58,691 nt of DNA from a cf. Phormidesmis sp. LEGE 11477 (GCF_015207105.1 NZ_JADEXO010000025.1:1-58691); one strand, 5' to 3'. Counted from the stretch's first letter, positions 46,483-55,582 are shown. Numbers and translations: made by a program. Notes: generated by a model not told the origin, from the sequence alone.

Positions 46483-46483
46483 C

Positions 46484-47617
46484 TTACGCTACCCCACTCA
46501 AAGTTTTCTCTTGCAGGTTCAATGCCAGGTCGCTAAGCCGAGTCGCCTCATAGATTCGTGCAGCGTGAGTATGTTTATCTGCAGTGTTATTAGTCATTAA
46601 GTTCGAGTCAAAATCGTAGCACTGTGATAGCTGTTCAGATACCCATTGCGATCGCAGATCATAAGACTCTTCATCGGCGAAAAAAGTTTCTAGAACAAAA
46701 GGAATTTCAAAGCCCGGTGGATTGTATGGATATCCATATTTACTGGCCCGAACATGCTTTGAGTAATCTTCGGACCTCACATAGTCTAGGCTAGATAGAA
46801 ACTGCTTATTTTTCCAAAAAGAGTGTGTGGGGTAAGCACGTCTTAGTAAACTAAACGCATATAGATTAAAGCTGTGGTATCCGATCTCCTTTTGTTCTAG
46901 ATACTTATTACGCTTAGATAGTTTCTTTATATTCCTAATCTTCCAGACTTTGCTTGCTGCCTTCTCTACACGCCTGCGAGTTGGAAAAAGTTGGAACGAC
47001 ACTATATGCCTAATGAGTCCAGACGAATGCACACGAAAATTACTATCCAAGTGGTCTAGAAAGCACTGAACACTCAAATTAATATCGTCTGCTAGGGCGT
47101 GCTTCGCCAACAACCCGCCAGCGGCTGCAAACCATAGTTGGTGATTGAATGTGTAGTCAAAATCTAAGTAGGTGCCATCTACGCTGACGCTTTGCCAAAG
47201 CCCAGTTTTTGAATTGTGGGGGTGTAGTAGAAACACCTGCTCTGATAGCGTTAACAACTCAGGTCTATCAAGTGCCTCAGCAGCAATTGTCAGCGCTTCA
47301 ATAGTCCATGCTTGTCCCATCAGGCCGTTACAGGTATCTTTCTCAGGATTTTTACGATGCCAAAAAGTTGCATCCATTGGGCGAGCGTCGCTGCTAGATA
47401 GATAATCGGCAGCCTTATGAGCAGCATCTAAAAAGCTTTGTTTTCCTGAAATATCGTAAGCTTTGAGGAATGTGATCAGCCAATGAGCTGTGTTGCGTAC
47501 AGGCGTCTCCAGGTCATGATAGGAACCATTGTGCCCTGGAGGCATGCTTCCCTTTTGTGGGTCTTGCAATAACAAGGCTGCACTAGCACTACTTACTATG
47601 ATGTCGTAAAGATTCAT
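46484..47617 (-). CDS. Six-hairpin-like (alpha/alpha toroid) protein of unknown activity
   Basis: 377 residues, soluble, no signal peptide. Repeated helical pairs with aromatic residues (AHWLITFLKAYDISG, FLDAAHKAADYLSS, CNGLMGQAWTIEALTIAAEAL, FNHQLWFAAAGGLLAKHAL, YHSFNLYAFSLLRRAY) suggest an (alpha/alpha)6 barrel like those of glycoside hydrolases, epimerases and lyases acting on uronides or sugars. GLMGQAW is reminiscent of that fold. It is embedded in a tight glycosyltransferase run, so a sugar-modifying or glycan-processing role in the cytosol is likely. I cannot identify catalytic residues. Confidence 0.65.
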   Translation of the reverse strand: MNLYDIIVSSASAALLLQDPQKGSMPPGHNGSYHDLETPVRNTAHWLITFLKAYDISGKQSFLDAAHKAADYLSSSDARPMDATFWHRKNPEKDTCNGLMGQAWTIEALTIAAEALDRPELLTLSEQVFLLHPHNSKTGLWQSVSVDGTYLDFDYTFNHQLWFAAAGGLLAKHALADDINLSVQCFLDHLDSNFRVHSSGLIRHIVSFQLFPTRRRVEKAASKVWKIRNIKKLSKRNKYLEQKEIGYHSFNLYAFSLLRRAYPTHSFWKNKQFLSSLDYVRSEDYSKHVRASKYGYPYNPPGFEIPFVLETFFADEESYDLRSQWVSEQLSQCYDFDSNLMTNNTADKHTHAARIYEATRLSDLALNLQEKTLSGVA

Positions 47618-47652
47618 CTTTTTGAACAGATTTACAGATTTTATTTAATAGT

Positions 47653-48828
47653 CTATTTAGATGAAAGGCTAGAAAGAAGACTGTAGTAAGCATCTATCAT
47701 ACCTTGATACGAAAATGACTCTTCAATAGTTTGACGTCCACTGCGAGCAAGACGGTTTCTAAAACCACTATCTTCTTTGACTTGTAGTACTGCCTTAGCC
47801 ATACCTTCACTATCGTCTACAGAGACTAATAGTCCATTGACTTCATCTTGAATAATTTCCCTTGGACCGGTATTGCAATCGGTAGAGATAGCACATACCC
47901 CAAGTGACATTGCTTCTAGTAGGGCATTCGGCAGTCCTTCTCTACGCGAAGGAAGGATAAAAACGTCGGCTTGTTTGGTGATTGGGAAGGGATTTTCTAC
48001 CTCACCTATAAATGTTACATACGAATCCAACCGGCAGTCTTGAACAAGCTCTGACACCTTCTTCTGGTCCTCGCCTGTACCTACGATGTTTAGTAGAATA
48101 TCTTCTTGTCCATACTCGTTAATTAGTAGATCAAGAGCTCCAATGAGTGTGTCCAACCCCTTTCGCTGTAGTTCAACGCTGCCTACGTAGCATAAGTTGA
48201 ACTTATCTTCTGGCAGGCTGATAGATGTTTCTTGTTCGCTGAGCAGGCGCACCGCCTCTATATCTACACCGTTATTGATTGGATAGACTCGATTAGCAAG
48301 CTTTGGATAATCTAACGTTAGCTTTTTGCTACCCTCAGTCGAGACGGTCACAACCCGGCTTGGAAAGCCAAACTCAGATTGCCGTTTCAATGTTGCTAAT
48401 AGCTCTTTCGCCGAATTACTGCTAACTACTCTAGAAGATGAAACTGCGCTAGAAGCAACGACAACCGATGGAATTCGAGCTAGAACTGCTGCACGGCCAC
48501 AGAGCTGGTTGGTCATGCCTGCTCTGCTAAGCAGAATGTTGCACTGACAGTGACGAGCCAAACTTGCTAGCTTGAAGACTCGCTTTTTATCGACCTTCTT
48601 CTGATTGATATCAATTGCCAAACCTACGTTGACAACCTCCACACCAGCTTTGGAGAAAGCGTCATACATATGCTCAAGTCCCCAGCTTTGGACCACAAAC
48701 AGAATCACTTTAGCCTTTTTATCTATGAAGCCCTTTGCAAGCGCTAGTGCCTGTTTTTCAGTTCCTCTAGACTTTAAGTAGGGAACGACTATGCCGATCG
48801 TGAAGCTGCTGTTAGTGTCGTTAGTCAT
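47653..48828 (-). CDS. Glycosyltransferase family 4 (GT-B)
   Basis: 391 residues. IGIVVPYLKSRGTEKQALALA in the acceptor half; FNLCYVGSVELQRKGLDTLI, GTGEDQKKV and LPSRREGLPNALLEAMSLGVC in the donor half, with the EX7E motif EGLPNALLE. STDCNTGPREII after it is a block shared with GT4 enzymes of capsule and amylovoran-type loci. It lies 35 nt before the six-hairpin gene. Sugar unknown. Confidence 0.9.
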   Translation of the reverse strand: MTNDTNSSFTIGIVVPYLKSRGTEKQALALAKGFIDKKAKVILFVVQSWGLEHMYDAFSKAGVEVVNVGLAIDINQKKVDKKRVFKLASLARHCQCNILLSRAGMTNQLCGRAAVLARIPSVVVASSAVSSSRVVSSNSAKELLATLKRQSEFGFPSRVVTVSTEGSKKLTLDYPKLANRVYPINNGVDIEAVRLLSEQETSISLPEDKFNLCYVGSVELQRKGLDTLIGALDLLINEYGQEDILLNIVGTGEDQKKVSELVQDCRLDSYVTFIGEVENPFPITKQADVFILPSRREGLPNALLEAMSLGVCAISTDCNTGPREIIQDEVNGLLVSVDDSEGMAKAVLQVKEDSGFRNRLARSGRQTIEESFSYQGMIDAYYSLLSSLSSK

Positions 48829-48983
48829 GCCGTCTTCTTACCAAGTAGCACCCTAAATCTTTTAGTAGTGAAGGTTGATCGATAGAATATTTCTAAAGCT
48901 TACTAAGTACCCATACAATGCTAGTTACAGAAGTAGGAGACCTACTTCTGATAGTCCAAGTCATCGTGTCTGCCCTGTACTAC

Positions 48984-50069
48984 TCAAGTCTGCTCCTTGG
49001 ATGCATGCCCAGAAGGATACACCGTTAGATCTGCAGAGCGGAGAAACGATCTAAATTTCCCGCCTTGGCTTACCACTTTTCTTTTTATCTTAAATAAAGT
49101 CATCGAGAGGATAGAGAACTTACCAACCAAGAAAACAGAAAGTCGGCTATTTCCTAGAATACGTACTGTGCTGTAGCTGACGAAACTCAACCATCTAAGC
49201 TGTCCATTATTAGCCAATCTTAAACATTCCAAAGAAGTCTCAAAGTCTTCTCTCAAGTACTTGAGAAACATATGGTAATAAGAAGAAGACAGTCTTTTTG
49301 AATTATTCAAAAATCCAACAGCATGTATTCCATATGAATCGACCAGATCATCTTTTCCAGTTTTTTTCATCTCCGCACACTGTCTGGCGAGCTCTGAATA
49401 CTTCTTCTGTGCAATTACTTTCTTGACGTTGAACCTTAAACTATTGGGTATATATATACGCTCGTATAAGACTTCGTTAATAGCGCCAAACTTACAAACG
49501 TCTATTAGTCTAAGCCACAGATCTCTATCTTGAGAGAAGTAAAAAGCCTTTCTATAGCCACCTACCATATCGTAATACTGTCGCTTCATCATGACCTCTC
49601 CATGAGAGAAGCAGTTGCTTCCATTTATCAATCCATCCTTGTCTTTTTTATCTGCGACACACTTTTTTACAAAACTTGCAATCTTCCCGTCAGGAGATTG
49701 AGCAAAGTTCAAAATGTCACACCCAACTGCACCAAATGCATCGTCTGAGGATAGCAGATCATATTGTTTTCTAAGTCTTTCTGGATAAGAAATATCTCCT
49801 GACCCATGTATGGCTATATATTTACCCGAAGATTTTTCCACGGCGTTAATTAGCCCGGTTACGAATCCAGTATTGACCTCATGATGAATGATTTTAAGTC
49901 TATCGTCCCTTATTTTTAAAAGTTCCTCGTAAGTATTGTCAGTTGAGTTGTCATCAAAAACAATTATCTCAATATTTTGGTAACTCTGATTCAACAGACT
50001 TCCAACAGAGGACTCTACTAAATCCCCCCTGTTATAGAAGCCCGTTACTACGCTAATTAATTCATCCAT
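48984..50069 (-). CDS. Glycosyltransferase family 2 with atypical DxD region
   Basis: 361 residues. ISVVTGFYNRGDLVESSVGSLL start and IIVFDDNSTDNTYEELL loop are standard GT2. The metal site reads YIAIHGSGDISYPERL, i.e. GSGD in place of DADD, a variant found in some active GT2 proteins. YFSQDRDLWLRLI gives the catalytic Asp region. Lys/Asn/Ile-rich and A+T-rich coding compared with core genes here. It stands alone, 155 nt upstream of the GT4 gene, and 97 nt after the MurA-like gene's stop on the same strand. Confidence 0.86.
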   Translation of the reverse strand: MDELISVVTGFYNRGDLVESSVGSLLNQSYQNIEIIVFDDNSTDNTYEELLKIRDDRLKIIHHEVNTGFVTGLINAVEKSSGKYIAIHGSGDISYPERLRKQYDLLSSDDAFGAVGCDILNFAQSPDGKIASFVKKCVADKKDKDGLINGSNCFSHGEVMMKRQYYDMVGGYRKAFYFSQDRDLWLRLIDVCKFGAINEVLYERIYIPNSLRFNVKKVIAQKKYSELARQCAEMKKTGKDDLVDSYGIHAVGFLNNSKRLSSSYYHMFLKYLREDFETSLECLRLANNGQLRWLSFVSYSTVRILGNSRLSVFLVGKFSILSMTLFKIKRKVVSQGGKFRSFLRSADLTVYPSGHASKEQT

Positions 50070-50166
50070 CTTCGACTACACCCATCCTTTAGAAATGTTG
50101 GACAAAATTATCTGTGCAGTTTTAACCTTGAAAGATTGAGCTCTTTCTAGAATCTTACAAAAGAGC

Positions 50167-51471
50167 CTATGCGCCAATTGCAATATCAATACCCAAGCTG
50201 GCCAGCTTTTCCTTCATCTGATCGTAGCCGCGCAGAGCCATAGTTACATCTTTGACCTCGCTCTCACCCTCTGCTAATATCCCTGCTAAAACCAAAGCCA
50301 TGCTTCCTCTCAAATCAGTCGAAGTAACAACCGCACCAGTTGGTTTCTTCGAGCCTTCGATAACGATTTTGCCAGATTCGAAGGTTATGGAATCGGAATA
50401 AATTTTTGAAAGCTGCTCTAGATAAGCCGTTCGGTCAGGATAGCGATAGTCAACTACCAGACTCCTGCCTTTTGCGTGCAGCGCCAGCAGAGTAAAAAAC
50501 GGCTGCATATCAGAGATGATGCCAGGATGGGTACCGCAGGCAACTTCAAAGGGCTGAATATCCGCTTGCGCCTTCGCTCTTGCTGATACCCAGACAGAAG
50601 TTGAGTTGGCGAAATAGTCAATTCCAGCCTTCTGTAAATGAAGTAATGGAATCTCCATCATAGAAAATGGCACATTCTCGACTAGAACATCTCCACCTGA
50701 AACTGCGGCAAACACGAGCCAAGTCAACGCTTCAATCCGGTCAGGAATAACAGGTATAGTAGCTCCTCGCAGTTGTTCTACCCCTTCTACTTCGATGAGG
50801 CTGATTCCTCGAACCGAGATTTTAGCCCCCATAAGCGTGAGCAGGTCAATTAGGTTTTCGATCTCAGGCGTGATGTAAGCATTGTGGATTCTAGATGTAC
50901 CTTTAGCAACAGATGTACACAGTAATGCATTCTCTGTGCCGCCCACAGTAGAAAGGGGAAAGTGAATATCTCCGCCGAGAAGACGACCTGAAACTTCTAT
51001 ATGGTCAGACTTCTCTTCTACACGACAGCCTAAAGATTCCCACACCATTAGGTGCAAATCGTACTTGCGATCGCCCAGCTTACAGCCACCAGGATAGGGA
51101 ACATAGGCTATGCCCTGCCGATTTAACTGGCCTGCTGCTAGCAGATAGGTAGTTCGAATAGGAAAGTCATAATCTTCTAACTGACGAGCTTCGAAGTCGG
51201 CACAGTTTAGAAAAGCAGTTGAGCCGGGGGTATCGAAAGTGACCTCTCCAGACATTGCCTCTATAAACCGAGCTTTATGCCGAGCGTCTACTAGACCTGT
51301 TGGAAAGTTGAGCAAAACGACAGGCTCATCAGTCAGCATCGCCGCCGCCATAAGGCGAGTAGCTGCGTTTTTTGCTCCGCTTACCCGGACTGTTCCAGAA
51401 GGTACCTGCGGCCCTGCAACCTGCATTTTTAAGGAGCTGGCCTTTTTAGGGTTGATTCTTGTTGTGATCAT
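50167..51471 (-). CDS. MurA-like UDP-GlcNAc enolpyruvyl transferase (paralogue in polysaccharide locus)
   Basis: 434 residues from ATG 51471; an open extension upstream overlaps the MurB-like stop and is rejected. EPSP-synthase fold. Active-site positions of MurA are conserved: Lys34-Asn35 (SGAKNA), Cys130 (PGGCKLGDRKYDLH), Asp321 (ISDMQPFF), Arg388 (TDLRGS) and Arg414 (RGYDQM); IPDRIEA is also present. So it should transfer enolpyruvate from PEP to a UDP-HexNAc. Around the active Cys, the usual RPVDLH reads RKYDLH, and the first domain has an unusual FPTGLVDARHKARF, marking a divergent paralogue. It follows the MurB-like gene by 25 nt, with an epimerase next. Confidence 0.9.
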   Translation of the reverse strand: MITTRINPKKASSLKMQVAGPQVPSGTVRVSGAKNAATRLMAAAMLTDEPVVLLNFPTGLVDARHKARFIEAMSGEVTFDTPGSTAFLNCADFEARQLEDYDFPIRTTYLLAAGQLNRQGIAYVPYPGGCKLGDRKYDLHLMVWESLGCRVEEKSDHIEVSGRLLGGDIHFPLSTVGGTENALLCTSVAKGTSRIHNAYITPEIENLIDLLTLMGAKISVRGISLIEVEGVEQLRGATIPVIPDRIEALTWLVFAAVSGGDVLVENVPFSMMEIPLLHLQKAGIDYFANSTSVWVSARAKAQADIQPFEVACGTHPGIISDMQPFFTLLALHAKGRSLVVDYRYPDRTAYLEQLSKIYSDSITFESGKIVIEGSKKPTGAVVTSTDLRGSMALVLAGILAEGESEVKDVTMALRGYDQMKEKLASLGIDIAIGA

Positions 51472-51496
51472 GGGATGAGTCCAATAATAACTAAGT

Positions 51497-52402
51497 TTAG
51501 TCGAAGAAAATAACTTCAGGCTCAAGTTGAATGTCGCTATGTACCTTGACTCTATTTTGAATATGTTCTATGAGCGATCGCACATCTGCTGCGGTCGCGT
51601 TGCCTAGATTCTCAATCCAGTTAGCATGCCTTGGGCTAACTTTCGCTTGGCCGATCTGAAATCCTTTGAGCCCTGCCTGCTCGATGTACCACCCAGCACC
51701 TTTACTACCCGGTGGCGATTTGAAGGTGCTACCCGCTGTTGGTTTATCCAAAGGTTGCTTACGTTTACGTTCTGCTAGATGGGCGAGCGTACTGCTACGA
51801 ATCTCTTCCGGGTCGCCTTTGCTCTCTAGCCGAAAGCGAACTCTCGTTACGAATCGTTTGCCGCTAAGTAAATCCGTCCTACGGTAGCCGACGTTGATCT
51901 CTTCGAGGGTCAGCGTTTCAAAGCTGCCATCAACATTTACAACATCAAAATCTTTAACAATAGAGGCCATCTCGCGAGGCCGAAAGACAGTCAGTCCTGA
52001 ATTCATCGCTAGTGCGCCTCCCACAGTGCCAGGAATGCCTATAAGAAACTCGAATCCTAAGAATCCCGCTTTAGCTGCAAACTGCGAAAGGTGAGGTAAG
52101 AAAACTCCGCTATCAGCGACGATTAGGTCTTTTTCTCGTCGTAGCTCAGTCATAGAATTACGAGTCACAACTACCAAACCTGGTAGACCTGCATCATCAA
52201 TTAAGATGTTGGAGCCACGACCTAGAAAGTAAACAGGAACGTCGTGATGAAAAGCCCATTTGATTAGACTAGGCAGTTCCTCAACAGTAGGTTCTACTAA
52301 CCACCGGGCAGGACCTCCTATGTGCCAAGTTGAATAAGGTGCCAGTGGAACCTCTTCTTTGAAGCTTAGAGGTGGCTCTACTTTTCTTTTTAGAGAATGC
52401 AT
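51497..52402 (-). CDS. MurB-like UDP-enolpyruvyl-HexNAc reductase (paralogue in polysaccharide locus)
   Basis: 301 residues from ATG 52402, chosen for the GGAG site nine bases upstream. FAD-binding FAD_PCMH fold: YFLGRGSNILIDD (58-70) and IGIPGTVGGALAMNSG (121-136). The MurB C-terminal domain follows, with AGSTFKSPPGSKGAGWYIEQ in two parts (catalytic Ser225), AGLKGFQIGQAKVS and the terminal LEPEV carrying the Glu. It resembles type II MurB, which lack the Y-loop. It would reduce the enolpyruvyl product of the adjacent MurA-like enzyme to a lactyl ether with NADPH. No murC is adjacent, unlike the housekeeping cyanobacterial murC-murB arrangement. Confidence 0.9.
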   Translation of the reverse strand: MHSLKRKVEPPLSFKEEVPLAPYSTWHIGGPARWLVEPTVEELPSLIKWAFHHDVPVYFLGRGSNILIDDAGLPGLVVVTRNSMTELRREKDLIVADSGVFLPHLSQFAAKAGFLGFEFLIGIPGTVGGALAMNSGLTVFRPREMASIVKDFDVVNVDGSFETLTLEEINVGYRRTDLLSGKRFVTRVRFRLESKGDPEEIRSSTLAHLAERKRKQPLDKPTAGSTFKSPPGSKGAGWYIEQAGLKGFQIGQAKVSPRHANWIENLGNATAADVRSLIEHIQNRVKVHSDIQLEPEVIFFD

Positions 52403-52462
52403 AAAAATATCTCCGTATATACCCCTTGCAAGGATCATCTACTATGACTAAATTTGCTTCAA

Positions 52463-53458
52463 CTAAAGGCGCACATAGTATTTTGTATACCACTCTACAA
52501 ATCTTGAAATTCCATCTTCGATAGAGGTACTAGGAGAAAACGCTATCTTCTCCTTAAGCTCTTCAATATCTGCATAAGTTTCTACGACATCTCCTGGCTG
52601 CATCGGCTTCATGATCATGTTCGCTTTCTCACCCATCGCGGATTCGATTGCGTTGATAAACTCGAGTAGCTCGACAGGATTGTTGTTTCCGATATTGTAT
52701 ACCTTGAAGCGTGCTTTGCTAGAAGTGTTAGTCGTCGATTCAACACATTCCGGCGGATGCCGTGCTATGCGAACAATACCTTCAACAACGTCATCAACGT
52801 ATGTAAAATCCCGTCTCATCTTACCGTAGTTATAAACTTCGATCGGACGATCGTGAGCAATCGCATCGACAAACTTGAAGTAAGCCATGTCTGGTCTTCC
52901 CCAGGGACCATACACTGTGAAGAATCGCAGCCCCGTGGTAGGTATCTCATATAAATGGCTGTAGGCATGCGCCATCAGTTCATTTGCCTTCTTGGTTGCA
53001 GCATAGAGAGAAACCGGATGATCTACGCTATCAGAGATCGAGAAAGGAACTTTACGGTTGGCCCCATAGACAGAGCTAGATGAGGCGAAGATAAAATGTC
53101 GAGGCGGTGCATTTCGACAGGCTTCGAGAATGTTTAGAAAGCCCGATAAGTTGCTATCGCCATAAGCAAACGGGTTCTCGATTGAATATCGAACGCCTGC
53201 TTGCGCCGCAAGATGGAAAACATAGTCAAACTGGATGGCGCAAAACAGATCGCGTATTTTTTCTCTTTCACAAACATCTATCTTCTGAAAAGTCAGATTC
53301 TGAAAAGTTTGCAGTTTTTCAAGTCGAGCCTTTTTGAGACTAACGTCGTAATAGTCGTTTAAATTGTCTATTCCGTATACTGAAAAACCTTCTGATAGTA
53401 GCCGCTGCGCTAATGAGTAACCAATGAAACCCGCGATTCCAGTAATTAAAACATTCAT
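52463..53458 (-). CDS. UDP-glucuronate 4-epimerase-like NAD-dependent sugar epimerase
   Basis: 331 residues. Extended SDR: LITGIAGFIG (4-13) dinucleotide loop, ASSSSVYG (125-132), catalytic Tyr152 and Lys156 in YAATKKANE, and RFFTVYGPWGRPDMAYFKF, the block characteristic of the UDP-glucuronate 4-epimerase (CapI/GAE) branch. It would convert UDP-GlcA to UDP-GalA for the glycan. The MurB-like gene starts 60 nt downstream on the same strand and the ABC exporter gene ends 22 nt upstream, so the four genes likely form an operon. Confidence 0.88.
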   Translation of the reverse strand: MNVLITGIAGFIGYSLAQRLLSEGFSVYGIDNLNDYYDVSLKKARLEKLQTFQNLTFQKIDVCEREKIRDLFCAIQFDYVFHLAAQAGVRYSIENPFAYGDSNLSGFLNILEACRNAPPRHFIFASSSSVYGANRKVPFSISDSVDHPVSLYAATKKANELMAHAYSHLYEIPTTGLRFFTVYGPWGRPDMAYFKFVDAIAHDRPIEVYNYGKMRRDFTYVDDVVEGIVRIARHPPECVESTTNTSSKARFKVYNIGNNNPVELLEFINAIESAMGEKANMIMKPMQPGDVVETYADIEELKEKIAFSPSTSIEDGISRFVEWYTKYYVRL

Positions 53459-53480
53459 AATTAGTGTGTAAGTATATATC

Positions 53481-55409
53481 CTACGCCAGTTCTAAGCTGT
53501 GCTGCATCTGGTGATACTTCCACAGCCCCCCGCGTGCTCTTAGCAGGTCTTGGTATCTGCCGACTTCGACAATCCGCCCTTTTTCCATTACGACGACTTT
53601 ATCTGCGCCAGATATTGTTGATAGGCGATGGGCGATCGCAATGACTGTTCTACCTTTTGATAGCTTCTCCAGAGACTCTTGAATCAAATTCTCTGTTACG
53701 GAATCTAGGGCGCTAGTAGCTTCATCTAGAATTAGAATCTCTGGATTGCGTAGCAGCGCGCGAGCGATCGCAATCCGCTGCCTCTGTCCACCTGATAAAC
53801 GAACGCCGCGATCGCCTAGAACCGTCTCAAATCCTAACGGCAGATCAAGAACAAAGTCTAAGGCGTTAGCCATTCGCGTAGCTTCATAGATATCCTGGTC
53901 AGTGGCACGGTCAACGCCGTAGACAATATTCTCTCTGACCGTAGTGTTGAAGATGAACGTATCCTGGCTCACAATTGCCATCTTCTGACGTAGCGAATTA
54001 ATCTTCAGTTCGCGCAAGTCCACACCGTCTACTATCACTCTTCCTCTAGTAGGGTCATAAAACCTTGGCAGCAAATCTGCCAAGGTCGTTTTACCCGCTC
54101 CCGAAGATCCTACTAAAGCTGTTGTTTCCCCTCGCTTAATCGATAGAGTGATGTCATGCAACACTGGTTCTCCAAGAACGTAGGAAAAATCAACTGATTC
54201 AAAGTCAATTGACCGCTGTAAGCCAGTAAATAACTTTTGTCCATCTACAAAGTAGGGCTTATCATCACGCTGCAGCAGCTCGCTAACCGCCGCCAAAGAG
54301 CCCTGTGAGGAAATAAAAGTGACTCTGACATTGTTGAGCGACGATACTAACGGCGTTGTTCGGATCAACACAAACAAGAAAGTTAGTAGCTCAGCTGCCC
54401 TTAGCCGCCCTGTAGAAATCAACAAGCTGTAAGACACTACTACCATACCAACTAGGAGTATCACGCCTAATACCTCAACTATGGGCTGCACGAGAGACGA
54501 CAGCTTAATCAAGCTAAACTGAGCCCGATAAACTTCTCGCGTAGCCGCATAGTATCGCTGGCGTTCAAACTTCTGAGTCCCAGAAGCGTGAACCGTACGA
54601 ATTCCGCTGATAAAAGACAGTGCGCTAGACGTAAACTTCTTGTTAGCCTTTGGCACCTTAAAGCTCGCTTCTCTGACCCTTGCGGTCAAAGAAGTCAAAC
54701 CAACAGACATCAGTCCAAACACTAGCACCGAAGTCACAAACAGTTGCCACGACAGCAACAGCATAGAGATTAAATAGGCTAGTAGCTTAGAACCGTGAAC
54801 TATAAAAGTAGACAGCACGTTAAATGCTCTCTGAACCTGATTGACCTCTCCTCTAACTGTACTGATCAAAGCGCCTGGGTTAGCAGTCGAATAAAAGCTC
54901 AGACTCAAACTTTCTAGCTGATCGAAGATTCTCTGACGCAGCTGATCTACTAGACTCAAAGAGGCTCGCTTAGAATATACGCTGCCTAAATAGTCAAACC
55001 CAGCCTTCATACATACACCGACTAGCAACAGCCCAGAGAGCCGATACAGCCTTTCTGCGGCGGGAGCTTCCGTTGCTAAAACTACCGTATCAAACCAAGC
55101 AAGGCCCGTTTGAATAGGGGGTTCTTCAGGGTTAGTCAAGCCTTGTAGAAACGAGGCAATAAAGCCAACCGTAACCCCTTCAAAAAAAGCCGCTATAAGT
55201 GCAAAGACAACAGCTAACACGGCGACCCGACGAAAGTGTCTGAACTCACGCAAGATCAGACGATTCTCTTTCCAGAAGCTAGTAGCCTTCACTACGCTTT
55301 TGGCTATTCTAGGCAGTCTTAGTCGCATGAGAAGCCAGTTTTTCTTATTTGTACTAATTACAATAGAAGGGTTTTCCGAAGCGAGCTGATCTGCTCGGAT
55401 GAAAACCAC
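53481..55409 (-). CDS. ABC exporter (permease-ATPase half-transporter), candidate glycan flippase
   Basis: 642 residues from GTG 55409; ATG 55328 (codon 28) is the alternative and no clear ribosome-binding site favours either. Six membrane helices (about 62-340), then the ATPase: Walker A GSSGAGKT (434-441), Q-loop VSQDTFIF, signature LSGGQRQR (538-545), Walker B ILILDEATSALD (558-569) and His594. It functions as a homodimer. This type includes lipid-linked oligosaccharide flippases (PglK-like) as well as lipid A, peptide and protein exporters. Position next to nucleotide-sugar genes and the lack of a MATE-type Wzx make a flippase role attractive; export of the adjacent beta-helix protein is the alternative. 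Confidence 0.88.
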   Translation of the reverse strand: MVFIRADQLASENPSIVISTNKKNWLLMRLRLPRIAKSVVKATSFWKENRLILREFRHFRRVAVLAVVFALIAAFFEGVTVGFIASFLQGLTNPEEPPIQTGLAWFDTVVLATEAPAAERLYRLSGLLLVGVCMKAGFDYLGSVYSKRASLSLVDQLRQRIFDQLESLSLSFYSTANPGALISTVRGEVNQVQRAFNVLSTFIVHGSKLLAYLISMLLLSWQLFVTSVLVFGLMSVGLTSLTARVREASFKVPKANKKFTSSALSFISGIRTVHASGTQKFERQRYYAATREVYRAQFSLIKLSSLVQPIVEVLGVILLVGMVVVSYSLLISTGRLRAAELLTFLFVLIRTTPLVSSLNNVRVTFISSQGSLAAVSELLQRDDKPYFVDGQKLFTGLQRSIDFESVDFSYVLGEPVLHDITLSIKRGETTALVGSSGAGKTTLADLLPRFYDPTRGRVIVDGVDLRELKINSLRQKMAIVSQDTFIFNTTVRENIVYGVDRATDQDIYEATRMANALDFVLDLPLGFETVLGDRGVRLSGGQRQRIAIARALLRNPEILILDEATSALDSVTENLIQESLEKLSKGRTVIAIAHRLSTISGADKVVVMEKGRIVEVGRYQDLLRARGGLWKYHQMQHSLELA

Positions 55410-55582
55410 ATATCAATTTTTTTAAATTTTGTCATACATCAAGACATAGTTAGATGGTCGCCCGGAGGCTTCATACGAAATTTACGAGCAACTCGAAAAC
55501 CAATCAAATTGCAATCGTTCAAAGAAATTCTAGGACAAGATAGGTAAACTTTGGTCCTGCCCACCATATTGCTATCCAATTC

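Noticed and set aside
50167-52402. MurA and MurB as the housekeeping peptidoglycan enzymes
   Set aside because: Not excluded, but context (no murC, ddl or fts genes; epimerase and ABC exporter neighbours) and the altered RKYDLH block favour paralogues; I kept them as paralogues with that caveat.
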